Under the pieces are notes generated by a model, which did no database searches, was not told where the DNA came from, and worked only from the letters and a program-made list of their open reading frames with translations. From Pyrodictiaceae archaeon (GTDB lineage Archaea; Thermoproteota; Thermoprotei_A; Sulfolobales; Pyrodictiaceae): DNA of 33,310 nucleotides. This document shows, piece after piece, positions 22,850-31,701 of the stretch. The stretch spans positions 1-33,310 of the forward strand of contig JALTZF010000130.1 in the NCBI GenBank assembly GCA_027046265.1, read 5' to 3'. Positions within the stretch are counted from its first letter, which is position 1. Each line of letters starts with the position of its first letter. The position numbers and the translations under genes are program-made.

Positions 22850-22960
22850 TAGTTGTGGGATATGCTAAGAATACATAAGTCTATAAACTCCTCTGATATA
22901 ATTAGTAATCTAATCTAACTTGAGGGGTAGAGAAGAGCAAATCGGGAGTTCTTGCACGCG

Positions 22961-23926
22961 GTGAAGCATATTATGAAGTCAAGTGAACTTGATAAAATGC
23001 TTGGTGATGTACGCGACACTCTGGTATCTCACGGCTACAGTGTTGAGTTAATAAAATACCCAGAAGACCATGATAAAAGAAGTATCGATGTCATCGCCAT
23101 TCATGGAGACAAAAAACCACTTCTTGTAAAGGTTGTAAGAGATGTCTCAGATCTTACTATGAATGAGCTTAGAGAGTTACAGAGCTGTGGTATGGTTTTA
23201 CAAGCACAAGGTATTATAGTTGCCGAAAGTGATCATGGAGTTGATATAGATGACATAGTTGCCCATGAAAAAATGAGTATGTACGTAGTTAGCGTTGATG
23301 GACTTAAGGCTGCACTTAGAAAATCAATATATGTGTTAAGAAAGCAGAACAATTACTATGTGAAAGTTGATGGTAAGAAGTTGAGAGAGAAGAGACTCGA
23401 GAAGGGTTATAGCCTAGGTGATATTGCGCATATGTTAAGTGTTACAAGACGCTCGGTATACATGTATGAGCAAGAGGAATCAATGGTGTCGCTATCAACG
23501 GGACTGAAGTTAGTTGAGATTTTTGGCGAGGAGGTAATACAGCCCATAGACATTATAGATGAGAGCTTGCAAGGCCAAAGCAGTGAATATGTTAGATCAA
23601 AGTCTACGCCGAGGACAAGGCTAGCACGTGTATTAGCAGAGTCAGGCTATAATGTAGCCGAGACGAGATATGTTCCTCCTAATGCTATTGCATCTAGTGA
23701 AAACACAGAGACTAGAATGGTTGTAATAGTGGAGAAAGGTAGGTTAGATGACTTTGAAGTACGACTTGGTGAGAGTGAACGTGTAGCAAAGCACATAGAC
23801 GCGTACCTTATAGCTGTTGTGAATAAGAGACGAAGTATAGCAAATAGATATGACGCTTACTTGGCTTCGTCTCTCAACGAGGTTATGGATATAGCTCTCG
23901 AATTGAAAGGAGAAAAAAAGACTTAG
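22961..23926 (+). CDS. Archaeal HTH regulator (COG1395 type)
   Basis: A protein of about 320 residues with three parts. Residues 1-120 look like a nuclease-fold or ligand domain without the catalytic motif (VELIKYPEDHDKRSIDVIAIHGDKKPLLVKVV). At about 138-180 there is an XRE-type helix-turn-helix (KKLREKRLEKGYSLGDIAHMLSVTRRSVYMYEQ). A C-terminal alpha/beta domain repeats the first fold. This architecture is that of the archaeal putative HTH-type regulators grouped in COG1395. The frame is open from TTG 22952. I choose GTG 22961 because GGGAG at 22944-22948 is then 12 nt away, and ATG 22973 is also possible. The target genes are unknown. Confidence 0.75.
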   Translation: MKHIMKSSELDKMLGDVRDTLVSHGYSVELIKYPEDHDKRSIDVIAIHGDKKPLLVKVVRDVSDLTMNELRELQSCGMVLQAQGIIVAESDHGVDIDDIVAHEKMSMYVVSVDGLKAALRKSIYVLRKQNNYYVKVDGKKLREKRLEKGYSLGDIAHMLSVTRRSVYMYEQEESMVSLSTGLKLVEIFGEEVIQPIDIIDESLQGQSSEYVRSKSTPRTRLARVLAESGYNVAETRYVPPNAIASSENTETRMVVIVEKGRLDDFEVRLGESERVAKHIDAYLIAVVNKRRSIANRYDAYLASSLNEVMDIALELKGEKKT

Positions 23927-24064
23927 CTCATACTATTCCAGTTGTTTTGTAATTAATTAATATTGCCATTATTAAAAATGAACCCTTTTGTTGCTACAGA
24001 ACGTCTATATGCATCAAAGTTAAAATCCTATTCTCCCGTTATGGTGAAGCTCGGGTTATGTAAT

Positions 24065-25393
24065 ATGAGCATCAAGCTTTCAAAGCGTGTACTCATAAAG
24101 TACTTATTTGAAAAGGGTAAGATAGGAAATGAATACGTAGTAGCGGGCTGGGTAGACGCTCTAAGAATCCATGGCGGAGTGGTATTTATCATATTAAGAG
24201 ATCGTAGTGGAAAAATACAGATTGTTGCAAAGAAGAATGTAGCCAAAAGTGCCTGGGAGAGTGCAAAGGAGCTAAGTGTAGAGAGTGTTATAGCTGTAAG
24301 AGGAGAACTTGTGTCTAGCAAAGCGGCTCTAGGTGGTAGAGAGCTTTTAGCAAAAGAGCTTGTTGTGTTATCAAGGGCTGATCCTTTACCGATAGATGTT
24401 AAGGACTACGAGAAGACTATACTAGCTAAGAGGCTTGATTGGAGATATTTAGATTTGCGTAATCCCCGAAACCTAGCTATATTCCTTATAGAGGCTGAGA
24501 TGGCGCGTGCGGCTAGAGAGTGGTTCTATTCTCATGATTTTGTTGAGATATTTACTTCAAAGATAGTTGGAGCAGCAACAGAAGGTGGTGCTGAGGTATT
24601 CAGTATAGTGTACTTCGATAAGCCAGCATTTTTAGCACAATCTCCTCAGCTATACAAACAGTTGGGTGTGATAGCTGGTTTTGAGAGAGTATTCGAGATA
24701 GGCCCAGCTTTTAGGGCGGAACCTCATCATACTACAAGGCATTTAACCGAGTATACTAGCCTAGATCTTGAGATGGGATTTATTGATAGTTATGAAGATG
24801 TGATGAATATTGTCGAGGATCTCATAAAGTATATGGTCACAAAAGCGATATCTAAGTATAAAAGTGAGATAGAAGAATATTTCCCTAATGCTATAGCTGA
24901 TCTACCAAAGAAGGTTCCTAGAATAACTATACGTGAAGCTTACAAGCTTCTAGAGCAAGCAGGTATGAAGGTTGAGTGGGGCGAAGACCTTAGCACTGAA
25001 GCTGAAAGAAAGCTTGGAGAAATCATAGAAAAAGAGTATGGTTCTACACTTGTATTTGTTATAGAGTATCCATGGCGTGTAAGGCCTTTCTATACTATGC
25101 GCAAACCAGATGAACCCGAGTGGACACTGAGTTTTGACCTTCTCTTTAGAGGTCTTGAGATAGCAACTGGGGGACAGCGTGAGCATAGGTATGAAGTCTT
25201 AAAGAGGCAACTAGAGGAGAAGGGTCTAAATCCAAAGAACTTTGAGTGGTACCTTAATATGTTCCGCTATGGTGCACCCCCCCATGGAGGTGCAGGGATA
25301 GGGCTTGAGCGTGTTGTGATGCAAGCTCTGGGTCTACCAAACATCCGGGAAGCTCGTCTATTGCCGCGTGATCCAGAGAGATTAGTCCCATAA
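24065..25393 (+). CDS. aspS: Aspartyl-tRNA synthetase, archaeal type
   Basis: Class IIb synthetase charging tRNA-Asp (and perhaps tRNA-Asn). N-terminal OB-fold anticodon-binding domain (VVAGWVDALRIHGGVVFIILRDRSGKIQIV). Catalytic core with TEGGAEVFSIVYFDKPAFLAQSPQLYKQ, motif 2 FRAEPHHTTRHLTEYTSLD and motif 3 GIGLERVVMQALGLPNIREARLLPRD. The open frame begins at 23963 and has further ATGs at 24041 and 24065. I choose 24065 because it gives 442 residues, close to the archaeal length (about 438), and because a TATA-like TTAATTAATATT at 23952-23963 would start transcription after the longest start. At the two positions reported to decide Asp/Asn discrimination it shows Asp and Ala rather than Trp and Lys. 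Confidence 0.92.
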   Translation: MSIKLSKRVLIKYLFEKGKIGNEYVVAGWVDALRIHGGVVFIILRDRSGKIQIVAKKNVAKSAWESAKELSVESVIAVRGELVSSKAALGGRELLAKELVVLSRADPLPIDVKDYEKTILAKRLDWRYLDLRNPRNLAIFLIEAEMARAAREWFYSHDFVEIFTSKIVGAATEGGAEVFSIVYFDKPAFLAQSPQLYKQLGVIAGFERVFEIGPAFRAEPHHTTRHLTEYTSLDLEMGFIDSYEDVMNIVEDLIKYMVTKAISKYKSEIEEYFPNAIADLPKKVPRITIREAYKLLEQAGMKVEWGEDLSTEAERKLGEIIEKEYGSTLVFVIEYPWRVRPFYTMRKPDEPEWTLSFDLLFRGLEIATGGQREHRYEVLKRQLEEKGLNPKNFEWYLNMFRYGAPPHGGAGIGLERVVMQALGLPNIREARLLPRDPERLVP

Positions 25394-25457
25394 AACCTCT
25401 GTAAGTGCGCTATAAGTTCATTCTCCTTCCTCTATCTTTCTCATTATTGGAAATAAG

Positions 25458-25514
25458 TCAGCCCCCAGCGCCTCATCAAGAATACTCCTTATCAGCGTCG
25501 TCTAGCTACATCAT
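25458..25514 (-). ncRNA. C/D box guide RNA
   Basis: The minus strand reads C ATGATGT (25514-25508, one mismatch at the last base), 12-nt guide AGCTAGACGACG and D' CTGA (25495-25492, perfect). After a 12-nt spacer come C' TTGATGA (25479-25473, one mismatch), 11-nt guide GGCGCTGGGGG and D CTGA (25461-25458, perfect). The 57-nt length and spacing are canonical. A T-rich TATA-like stretch lies near 25548-25559 on the minus strand. The RNA sits in the 265-bp gap between aspS and ahbD, where I see no protein gene. Confidence 0.65.
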
Positions 25515-25658
25515 TCTATCCACTAGAACATGTATTGTGGGTTCGGGGCTAAAAACATATCAGAGAACACGCTTAGCGGTATAGTATTATCATGGTAAAT
25601 GGTTAAAGGCTCCCTCTCAAAATTCTCCGACTTAGTGAGAACATGAGGATGATAGACT

Positions 25659-26894
25659 GTGGAAAAAGGTGTGATACATCGAGAGTGGCCTTTCGATGTA
25701 AAACCCCTATTAGTGTTTTGGGAGACAACAAAGGCTTGTAAGCTATCTTGCAAGCATTGTCGAGCCTCCGCAATAACTGAGCCCCTACCTGGCGAACTTA
25801 GTCATGAAGAAGCGTTAAAACTCATAGATGATCTTGCAGAGTTTGGAAGACCTCTACCAATACTAGTCTTCACAGGCGGAGACCCCTTAATGCGGAAAGA
25901 TATATGGGAATTGATATCATACGCAAAAGGGAAAGGTTTTCGCGTCGCCTTAGCGCCCGCGGTGTCACCCCTACTTAATGAGTCAACTATACGTAAAATG
26001 GTGGAGTATGGTGTGGATGGCATAAGCATAAGCCTTGATGGAGCTCATCCAGAAACACACGACAGTATACGTGGAATAAAAGGTGTCTTCGACAAGACAA
26101 TTAGTGTTGTCAAAAGGATGATTGGGGAAGGGCTTCGTGTCCAGATAAATACAGCAGTTATGCGAGACAATGTCATGGAGTTACCTGAGATAGTTAAACT
26201 GCTCCATGAAATTAATGTTAAGACATGGGAAGTATTCTACTTGATACCCGTCGGTAGAGCTGGTAAAAGCCTAGATTTAACTCCTCAAGAATGGGAAGAT
26301 GTTAGCCACTTCCTATATGAGGCCTCAAAGTATGGGCTGTTGGTAAGAACTACAGAGGGGCCCATGTTTCGTCGTATAGCACTAATTCGCCGTGTACTTG
26401 AGCTAAAAGGTGTAGATCCCGATGAAGTGCTAAGGCCTGGTCCTCTGTATAGGCAACTAGTGAGGAAACTAAGAGAGATGATGGGTGAGCCTTTTAGTGA
26501 GCCTATGGCATCAACCACAGGCACACGTGATGGGAAGGGGATATTATTCATTTCTTATGATGGTACGGTTTATCCAAGTGGGTTCATGGAGTATCCTCTA
26601 GGGAATGTTAGGACGCGTAGCATTGTTGAAATATACAGGGAAAATAGTATCTTGAAGATGATAAGAAGAGCCCAATTTAGGGGTAAATGTGGCATATGTG
26701 AGTTCCGTGACTTGTGTGGAGGTAGTAGGGCGAGAGCATATACAGTGCTAGGTGACCCCTTGGGAGAAGATCCGGCATGCCCCTATGAACCTGGAGGATT
26801 TACCGGAATCATTAAGGCTTACGGCATAGATCTTGCATCAGCGTCAAAGAACATTAAAGGGTTATCATATGTTTTGCCCTTGAAAGAGGAATAA
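25659..26894 (+). CDS. ahbD: Radical SAM heme b synthase AhbD (alternative heme pathway)
   Basis: Predicted to decarboxylate Fe-coproporphyrin III to heme b in the siroheme-dependent route. The 411-residue protein has the radical SAM cluster motif C27-x3-C31-x2-C34 (CKLSCKHCRAS), preceded by FWETT and followed by PGELSHEEALKLIDDLAEFG, FTGGDPLMRKDIW and GISISLDGAHPETHD. The C-terminal auxiliary iron-sulfur region is CGICEFRDLCGGSRARAY plus PACPYE. CKHCRAS and PGELS are typical of AhbD as I know it. It starts with GTG. It heads a run with ahbAB (27 bp) and ahbC (34 bp). That context makes a role in peptide modification (the other SPASM families) less likely. Confidence 0.82.
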   Translation: MEKGVIHREWPFDVKPLLVFWETTKACKLSCKHCRASAITEPLPGELSHEEALKLIDDLAEFGRPLPILVFTGGDPLMRKDIWELISYAKGKGFRVALAPAVSPLLNESTIRKMVEYGVDGISISLDGAHPETHDSIRGIKGVFDKTISVVKRMIGEGLRVQINTAVMRDNVMELPEIVKLLHEINVKTWEVFYLIPVGRAGKSLDLTPQEWEDVSHFLYEASKYGLLVRTTEGPMFRRIALIRRVLELKGVDPDEVLRPGPLYRQLVRKLREMMGEPFSEPMASTTGTRDGKGILFISYDGTVYPSGFMEYPLGNVRTRSIVEIYRENSILKMIRRAQFRGKCGICEFRDLCGGSRARAYTVLGDPLGEDPACPYEPGGFTGIIKAYGIDLASASKNIKGLSYVLPLKEE

Positions 26895-26921
26895 ACCCTT
26901 GTAGGACGTGTGGCATAGGCG

Positions 26922-27926
26922 ATGGAGATGCACCAAGTATTGCGAAAGCTCACTGGGAAAGAGTGGGTAATAGATGCATTAATGCATCTTCAATACAACT
27001 TTAATATAAAAAGTGTTGATCCATACGAGGATGTTGCTCGAAGAGTTGATGTAAAAATCGGGGAGTTTTTATCTGTTTTAAGGAAACTTAAGGAGGAAGG
27101 CATACTTAAGAGGGTAGGCTTCTACGTAAATTACCGCTCAATGCGTTTGAAGGCAGCACTAATAGCTATTGCTACTAAAACCCCTGAAGAAGTAACGAAA
27201 TATATCTCGTCTAAGCTAAAAGTGACGCATAGTTATGTGCGTGATCACCCAATATACAATTTGTGGATTGTAGGAAAACATAAAAATGAAGACTTCATAG
27301 TGGAGACTGTTAAGCGCGTAGCTGAAGCCTATGGAGAAGGGAAATGGCTTATTTTATGGGGTGTGCGAACATATAGGCTCAGTGTCAAATACGATCTGCT
27401 AAAGGGTGTAAGTAGGGCTGGGCCTTATAGCAGGGTAAATCCTAATCCTCCAACTCCCCAAGAATTAGGCTATAGCATTGAGTTTGTTAGAGCACTCAGG
27501 GAGTTGCCTCTTGAAGAAAATCCGTACAAGGTGCTAGGCAGAGAGTTTGGAATGACTGAGGATGAAGTTGTAACAGCTGTTAAGGAGTTAGTTGAGAAGG
27601 GTGTTTTGGGTGATCCAGGAGCAGCCCTTGATGGGCATAAGATAGGTTTTAAGTATAATGCAATGTTTGCAGTAGCCCCTAAAGAAGGATACAGTGTTCG
27701 TGAGGTATGTGAGTGGGTTGAAAACAATATTGAGGAAGCAACACACATAGTGGAAAGAAGCTCAACCCCGCCTAATGCTTGGCCCTACCTTTGCTACTTC
27801 ATGTTCCATAGTGTTAGTGAGAATATGAAAAGCCTAATCGTAGAGAAGCTTTCCAGATGTAACCTAGCAGACTCCTATTTGGTAATTAAAAGTATAAGGG
27901 ACCTCTTGCCAGGCATTATACGTTAG
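26922..27926 (+). CDS. ahbAB: Fused siroheme decarboxylase AhbA-AhbB
   Basis: Predicted to decarboxylate siroheme to 12,18-didecarboxysiroheme. It has two Lrp/AsnC-like halves in one 334-residue chain. Half 1 (about 1-160) has winged-helix YNFNIKSVDPYEDVARRVDV and RKLKEEGILKRVGFYVNYRS, then THSYVR (102-107) and YNLW. Half 2 (about 184-334) has LPLEENPYKVLGREFGMTEDEVV, LVEKGVLGDPGAALDGHKIGFKYNAMFAV and THIVER (274-279) with WPYL. The repeated THxxxR plus aromatic pattern corresponds to the substrate-binding region of AhbA/AhbB and NirDLGH proteins. These look like regulators but are enzymes. In many organisms AhbA and AhbB are separate. The neighbours ahbD and ahbC confirm the pathway. Confidence 0.85.
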   Translation: MEMHQVLRKLTGKEWVIDALMHLQYNFNIKSVDPYEDVARRVDVKIGEFLSVLRKLKEEGILKRVGFYVNYRSMRLKAALIAIATKTPEEVTKYISSKLKVTHSYVRDHPIYNLWIVGKHKNEDFIVETVKRVAEAYGEGKWLILWGVRTYRLSVKYDLLKGVSRAGPYSRVNPNPPTPQELGYSIEFVRALRELPLEENPYKVLGREFGMTEDEVVTAVKELVEKGVLGDPGAALDGHKIGFKYNAMFAVAPKEGYSVREVCEWVENNIEEATHIVERSSTPPNAWPYLCYFMFHSVSENMKSLIVEKLSRCNLADSYLVIKSIRDLLPGIIR

Positions 27927-27960
27927 GTAATACTACTTAGAGAAAGGAGGGGTTAAAGTA

Positions 27961-29145
27961 ATGATACCTGTATCAGTCATGGTGTCAGGTAAAGGGACGG
28001 TCTCAGCGAAAATAAAGGGTCACTATAGTGCCAAGAGGCCTCCACGCTTCTCTGATTACTTCAGACCAATAGTATTCTGGAACATAACCTACCAGTGCAA
28101 CCTGAAGTGCGCTCATTGTTACATAAACGCATTGCCTATGCGTAGCCTTAGAGAGTTATCTACTGATGAAGCCAGGAGAGTTTCAGAGGAACTAGTAGAG
28201 CTAGGTATTCCTCTTGTCATATTTAGTGGTGGCGAGCCACTTGTAAGAAAAGATTTCTGGGAAATCATAGAACCTATGGCGGGTAAGTCTAGGCCCAAGC
28301 TTTCATTGAGTACTAATGGTACATTAATAACTAAGGATGTGGCAGAAAAGCTTGCATCTTATGGATTTATGTATGTTGGCATATCTATTGATAGTGTGAA
28401 GCCAAAGTGGCATGATAAGTTTAGGGGTGTTAATGGTGCATTTGAGTCAGCAGTTAGGGGCATAAAGAACAGTATAGAGGCTGGTCTAGATGTAGGTATA
28501 AGGACTACTATAACACGCTACAATGTTGATGAAGTGCCTAGTATTTTACGGTGGGCCTATGATAATGGTATAAAACGCGTAAGTTTATATATACTTGATA
28601 CTGTTGGTCGCGGATCAAATATAAAAGAGTGGCTACCATCTCATGACCAGCTAAGAAAGCTCGCAAGGATGCTCATCGATGAAGCACGCAAGTATGCAGG
28701 GTTCCTAGAGATATTAGTTGTTCGCGCACAATTCCTTGGAATATACTTGGCTGACATGTTGGCTAGAGACAACGAGGAGTTTCTTGATTATATAAAACTT
28801 CTTGATGCACAAGGCAATTGCGGCAAAAAGAGTATAAGTATATATCCTGATGGGGTTGTAAAGCCATGCCAGTTCATAGACTGGGTCAGCTTAGGTGATC
28901 TACGTAGAGAAAGACTACATGACATACTTAGGAAAGATAACCCCAGATTGAGGCCTTTCCTTGAAATAGAGAAGCACTTGAAGGGACTACGCTGTGGTAG
29001 GTGTCCCTTTAGGAGAATATGTGGTGGCGGGAGTAGGGGCCGTGCTCTTGAAATCTATAGTGACCCTTGGGCTGATGATCCATTATGCTTTATAGACTAC
29101 GATGAAATAGCTAAGCGGCGAGGTATAGAGACAGAATTAGTTTAA
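27961..29145 (+). CDS. ahbC: Radical SAM 12,18-didecarboxysiroheme deacetylase AhbC
   Basis: Predicted to remove the two acetate side chains of didecarboxysiroheme to give Fe-coproporphyrin III, the step between AhbAB and AhbD. The 394-residue product has the radical SAM motif C46-x3-C50-x2-C53 (CNLKCAHCYINA), then ELSTDEARRVSEELVELGIPLVIFSGGEPLVRKDFWE, LSTNGTLITKD and KWHDKFRGVNGAFE. C-terminal auxiliary cysteines appear in GNCGKKS, KPCQF, CGRCPFRRICGGGSRGRA and DPLCF. ATG start with an excellent GGAGGGG ribosome binding site. The distinction from AhbD rests on CxHCY and FSGGEP against CRAS and PGELS, and is probable rather than certain. It overlaps the next, convergent gene by 4 bp. Confidence 0.82.
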   Translation: MIPVSVMVSGKGTVSAKIKGHYSAKRPPRFSDYFRPIVFWNITYQCNLKCAHCYINALPMRSLRELSTDEARRVSEELVELGIPLVIFSGGEPLVRKDFWEIIEPMAGKSRPKLSLSTNGTLITKDVAEKLASYGFMYVGISIDSVKPKWHDKFRGVNGAFESAVRGIKNSIEAGLDVGIRTTITRYNVDEVPSILRWAYDNGIKRVSLYILDTVGRGSNIKEWLPSHDQLRKLARMLIDEARKYAGFLEILVVRAQFLGIYLADMLARDNEEFLDYIKLLDAQGNCGKKSISIYPDGVVKPCQFIDWVSLGDLRRERLHDILRKDNPRLRPFLEIEKHLKGLRCGRCPFRRICGGGSRGRALEIYSDPWADDPLCFIDYDEIAKRRGIETELV

Positions 29146-29903
29146 CCTCTTTTACAGTATTTAAAGGCATCAATGCCTAGATGTTTTGCTAGCTCCCGTA
29201 GTATAGGGATTTCAGTTAATTGCTTGCACTTAAGCATATCCCAAAGTATTCCTGGAGGTCTGGGTTCTCTGCTAGTAAAGTATAGTAATTTTGAAGGTGT
29301 AGCAGCATAGTCTAGAGTTATATCGTAGGGATCCCGTGGTAGTTCATCGACCAGTTGGACATCATGAATTGTGGTAACTATAGGCGTATTCTCGTCAACT
29401 ACACTTATACTTCTCAGAACACCGTACTCAAGTTCGGCATAGCCTTCCCCTTTTCCTAGTCTTCGCCCTCTTCTATCCACGGCTACAGAACCCGTAACTA
29501 TCATGTCTACTGTTTTAACCCTTGTAACGAGCTCCTTGACACCAATCTTCTCTCCAAGGATAAATGCGCCTCTAATAGTGGCGGCTTTATCGTAGTACTG
29601 GCGAGGAATGCGTGCTGGGTCAAGCAAGAGGAAGCCCTCACGCATCCTAGGAGTCGCCATTATTACGATCTTTCCTTCTTGGAGAGCTGCTAGTCTAAGC
29701 CAGCGCTGAGGAGAATCCGGGTTAGCTTTTACGACACGTGCTCCCACCCATTCCCTAAGCTTCACTATTTTCTCTGCTGCTTCTCGTGCTCCAACAAAGT
29801 TTGGTATTCTCCCATAAACGGGTCGCGGGAAGGTAGCAATGTTACGTTTCTCCATAAGATTCCATATAGCTCTGCGTATTTCATCTTTCTTAATTTGCTT
29901 CAT
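29142..29903 (-). CDS. 5-formyltetrahydrofolate cyclo-ligase family protein
   Basis: A 253-residue archaeal member of the MTHFS (COG0212) family. The bacterial and eukaryotic enzymes convert 5-formyl-THF to 5,10-methenyl-THF with ATP. Seen are KKDEIRRAIWNLMEKRNIATFPRPVYGRIPNFVGAREAAEKI, KANPDSPQRWLRL, a GSVAVDRRGRRLGKGEGYAELEYG block (the conserved ATP-binding GKGxGYxDxE) and IVTTIHDVQLVDELPRDPYDI near the C-terminus. The archaeal proteins are longer than the bacterial ones, and the folate (or methanopterin-like) substrate is uncertain. ATG start, 3 bp after the nuclease gene, so both are probably on one transcript. The gene converges with ahbC. Confidence 0.82.
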   Translation of the reverse strand: MKQIKKDEIRRAIWNLMEKRNIATFPRPVYGRIPNFVGAREAAEKIVKLREWVGARVVKANPDSPQRWLRLAALQEGKIVIMATPRMREGFLLLDPARIPRQYYDKAATIRGAFILGEKIGVKELVTRVKTVDMIVTGSVAVDRRGRRLGKGEGYAELEYGVLRSISVVDENTPIVTTIHDVQLVDELPRDPYDITLDYAATPSKLLYFTSREPRPPGILWDMLKCKQLTEIPILRELAKHLGIDAFKYCKRG

Positions 29904-29906
29904 AGC

Positions 29907-30608
29907 CTAACCCAGTTCTCTCGTGTATTTCTCGAGTTTTTCAATACTATTGAGAAGAGTGTTAAGTCTAGCCTCTATCACTGTTCTTAACAGTAGCAGT
30001 AAAGCAACAAGTTGAACACCGCGCCACCCTCTTTTCGCTATTTTAGATATTGTGCGAAGTTCCTTGATAAATAACGCCAGTTCTTTTGGAGTAGTGCTCA
30101 GTGTTTTTGCCGCTTCAAATATATCTGATGAGTAGGCTATTGCGCGTATTTTCTCTATATCTCCGGGTTTAATTCTTATGTTAGGACTGAATATCAACTC
30201 TAAGACTTCAGATAAAGCTTCCAGAGTTGCTGTTTCAACTATAAACTCAAGCTCTTCACTATCAACAAGAAACACGTCTTCATAAGTTATTACAGTCACA
30301 TTAAGCTTTCTTGCCAATGCTTCAGCTGCATCGTCAGCATAACCTTTACACACAATAAGAGGTTTTGCCCCTAGAATCATTGCATTGACTACAGCCTGAC
30401 GAATACCGTGTACATCTATTCTCCCAGCCTTTATTTCGACAGCATACCTTTCCCCTTTATCATCTATGACTACAGCATCCACTTCTCCAACATCAACACC
30501 ATCAATGCTTATTTTTCTCCTAACCTCAACAACTCGGAACCCTTTCTCCTCTAGTAGCCGCAAAGCTATCTTTTCACTGGCAAGCCATCTAACTTTCCCG
30601 GTCTTCAT
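29907..30608 (-). CDS. RecB-family (PD-(D/E)xK) nuclease-like protein
   Basis: A 233-residue protein with a restriction-endonuclease fold in its N-terminal half. It begins WLASEKIALRLLEEKGFRVVEVRRKI, the helix-strand start of this fold. The active-site pattern follows as VGEVDAVVIDDKGERYAVEIKAG, giving E/D-x(n)-E-x-K with VDAV and the EIK tripod, then DVHGIRQAVVNAMILGAKPLIVCKGY. The C-terminal half is helical (DIFEAAKTLSTTPKELALFIKELRTI) with a hydrophobic stretch (GVQLVALLLLLRTVIEA). It fits COG4998-type predicted nucleases of archaea. The ATG start is divergent from dys. A DNA-repair or RNA role is possible, and no partner gene tells which. Confidence 0.75.
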   Translation of the reverse strand: MKTGKVRWLASEKIALRLLEEKGFRVVEVRRKISIDGVDVGEVDAVVIDDKGERYAVEIKAGRIDVHGIRQAVVNAMILGAKPLIVCKGYADDAAEALARKLNVTVITYEDVFLVDSEELEFIVETATLEALSEVLELIFSPNIRIKPGDIEKIRAIAYSSDIFEAAKTLSTTPKELALFIKELRTISKIAKRGWRGVQLVALLLLLRTVIEARLNTLLNSIEKLEKYTRELG

Positions 30609-30732
30609 ACCTATACCGCCTTGTAGAGCTTGCTTAAGGAGAGTGTAAGACTCTATGCATTAAACTTTTACTAGCCCCGTAGAATAGCTAGGAGCTATGG
30701 CTAAGTAATAGGGTTTTCTTGAGGCGAAAAAT

Positions 30733-31683
30733 ATGAGGAGACGGGAAAGTTACTTGCATGAACCTATTGAAGATATACGTGTATCGTCTTCAATGAATAT
30801 AAGAGACCTCATATCTGCATATGAGAAAATACACGGTTTCATGGCAGGGCATCTGGCTAGGGCTGTAAAAATGCTAAGAGAGTGCCTAAAATCATCAGAT
30901 CTGAGAGTCTTATCATTCACAGCCAACTTGATTGCTACGGGGCTTCGCGGAGTCTTCTCGCAGTTGATTAGTAGCAACACGTTTAACCTAGTTGTCACTA
31001 CGTGTGGTAGCGTAGATCATGACATTGCCAGGAGTGGCGGGGGCATATACTACAAGGGATTCTTTGAGGCGGATGACGTAGAGCTAAATGATGTGGGTAT
31101 ACACCGTCTCGGGAACGTGTTTATACCTGTTGAAAACTATGGGCCAATTATAGAGAAGCAAGTCTACAGTGTACTTGATAACCTTGATCGCAGTAAAGAA
31201 TGGGGTATATATGAGATCTTATGGGAGATAGGTAAAGAGATAACTGACGACAACAGTATTCTTAGGAGTGCGGAGAAGACAAAGACTCCAATAATAGTGC
31301 CTGGCTATCTTGACGGGGCTTTTGGAACCGCACTATTCACCTATACTCAAACACATAAGGACATAAAGATAAATCCTATGAGGGATGAAGAGGTAATGGC
31401 AAATAGCTTCTTTACTGCAAAGAAGGCTACAGCTCTCATAATAGGTGGAGGCATAAGCAAACACCATAGCATATGGTGGGCGCAGTTTCGTGGAGGCTTC
31501 GATTGTGTCGTTTACCTAACAACTGCAGTAGAATATGATGGGAGTCTCAGCGGTGCTCGTCCTCGTGAGGCAATTACGTGGGGTAAGATTAAGCCTAATG
31601 CAGGTCACGTAGTTGTGTACGGTGATGCAACAATATTACTTCCGCTAATAGCTGCAGCCATCGTAGAGGAATTTAAGAGTTAA
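30733..31683 (+). CDS. dys: Deoxyhypusine synthase
   Basis: NAD-dependent transfer of the 4-aminobutyl group of spermidine to a lysine of aIF5A, the first step of hypusine formation. The 316-residue protein carries TANLIATGLRGVFSQLI, the NAD-binding VVTTCGSVDHDIAR, VPVE-type segment PVENYGPI, PGYLDGAFGTALFTYTQTHKD, IGGGISKHHSIWWAQFRGGFD and YDGSLSGARPREAITWGKI with the catalytic lysine at 285. ATG start with GAGGCG about 6 nt upstream. It is divergent from the nuclease gene over 125 bp and converges with the aKMT-like gene. The length is usual for archaea. Polyamine use here links to the MTA phosphorylase at 14.3-15.2 kb. Confidence 0.95.
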   Translation: MRRRESYLHEPIEDIRVSSSMNIRDLISAYEKIHGFMAGHLARAVKMLRECLKSSDLRVLSFTANLIATGLRGVFSQLISSNTFNLVVTTCGSVDHDIARSGGGIYYKGFFEADDVELNDVGIHRLGNVFIPVENYGPIIEKQVYSVLDNLDRSKEWGIYEILWEIGKEITDDNSILRSAEKTKTPIIVPGYLDGAFGTALFTYTQTHKDIKINPMRDEEVMANSFFTAKKATALIIGGGISKHHSIWWAQFRGGFDCVVYLTTAVEYDGSLSGARPREAITWGKIKPNAGHVVVYGDATILLPLIAAAIVEEFKS

Positions 31684-31701
31684 GGAAGCATGAACCCGTT
31701 G

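Noticed and set aside
22952-23926. Treating the COG1395 regulator as an active Mrr-type nuclease
   Set aside because: Its N-terminal domain has DVIAIHGDKKPLLVKV but lacks a convincing E/QxK active site, so only the HTH role is supported.
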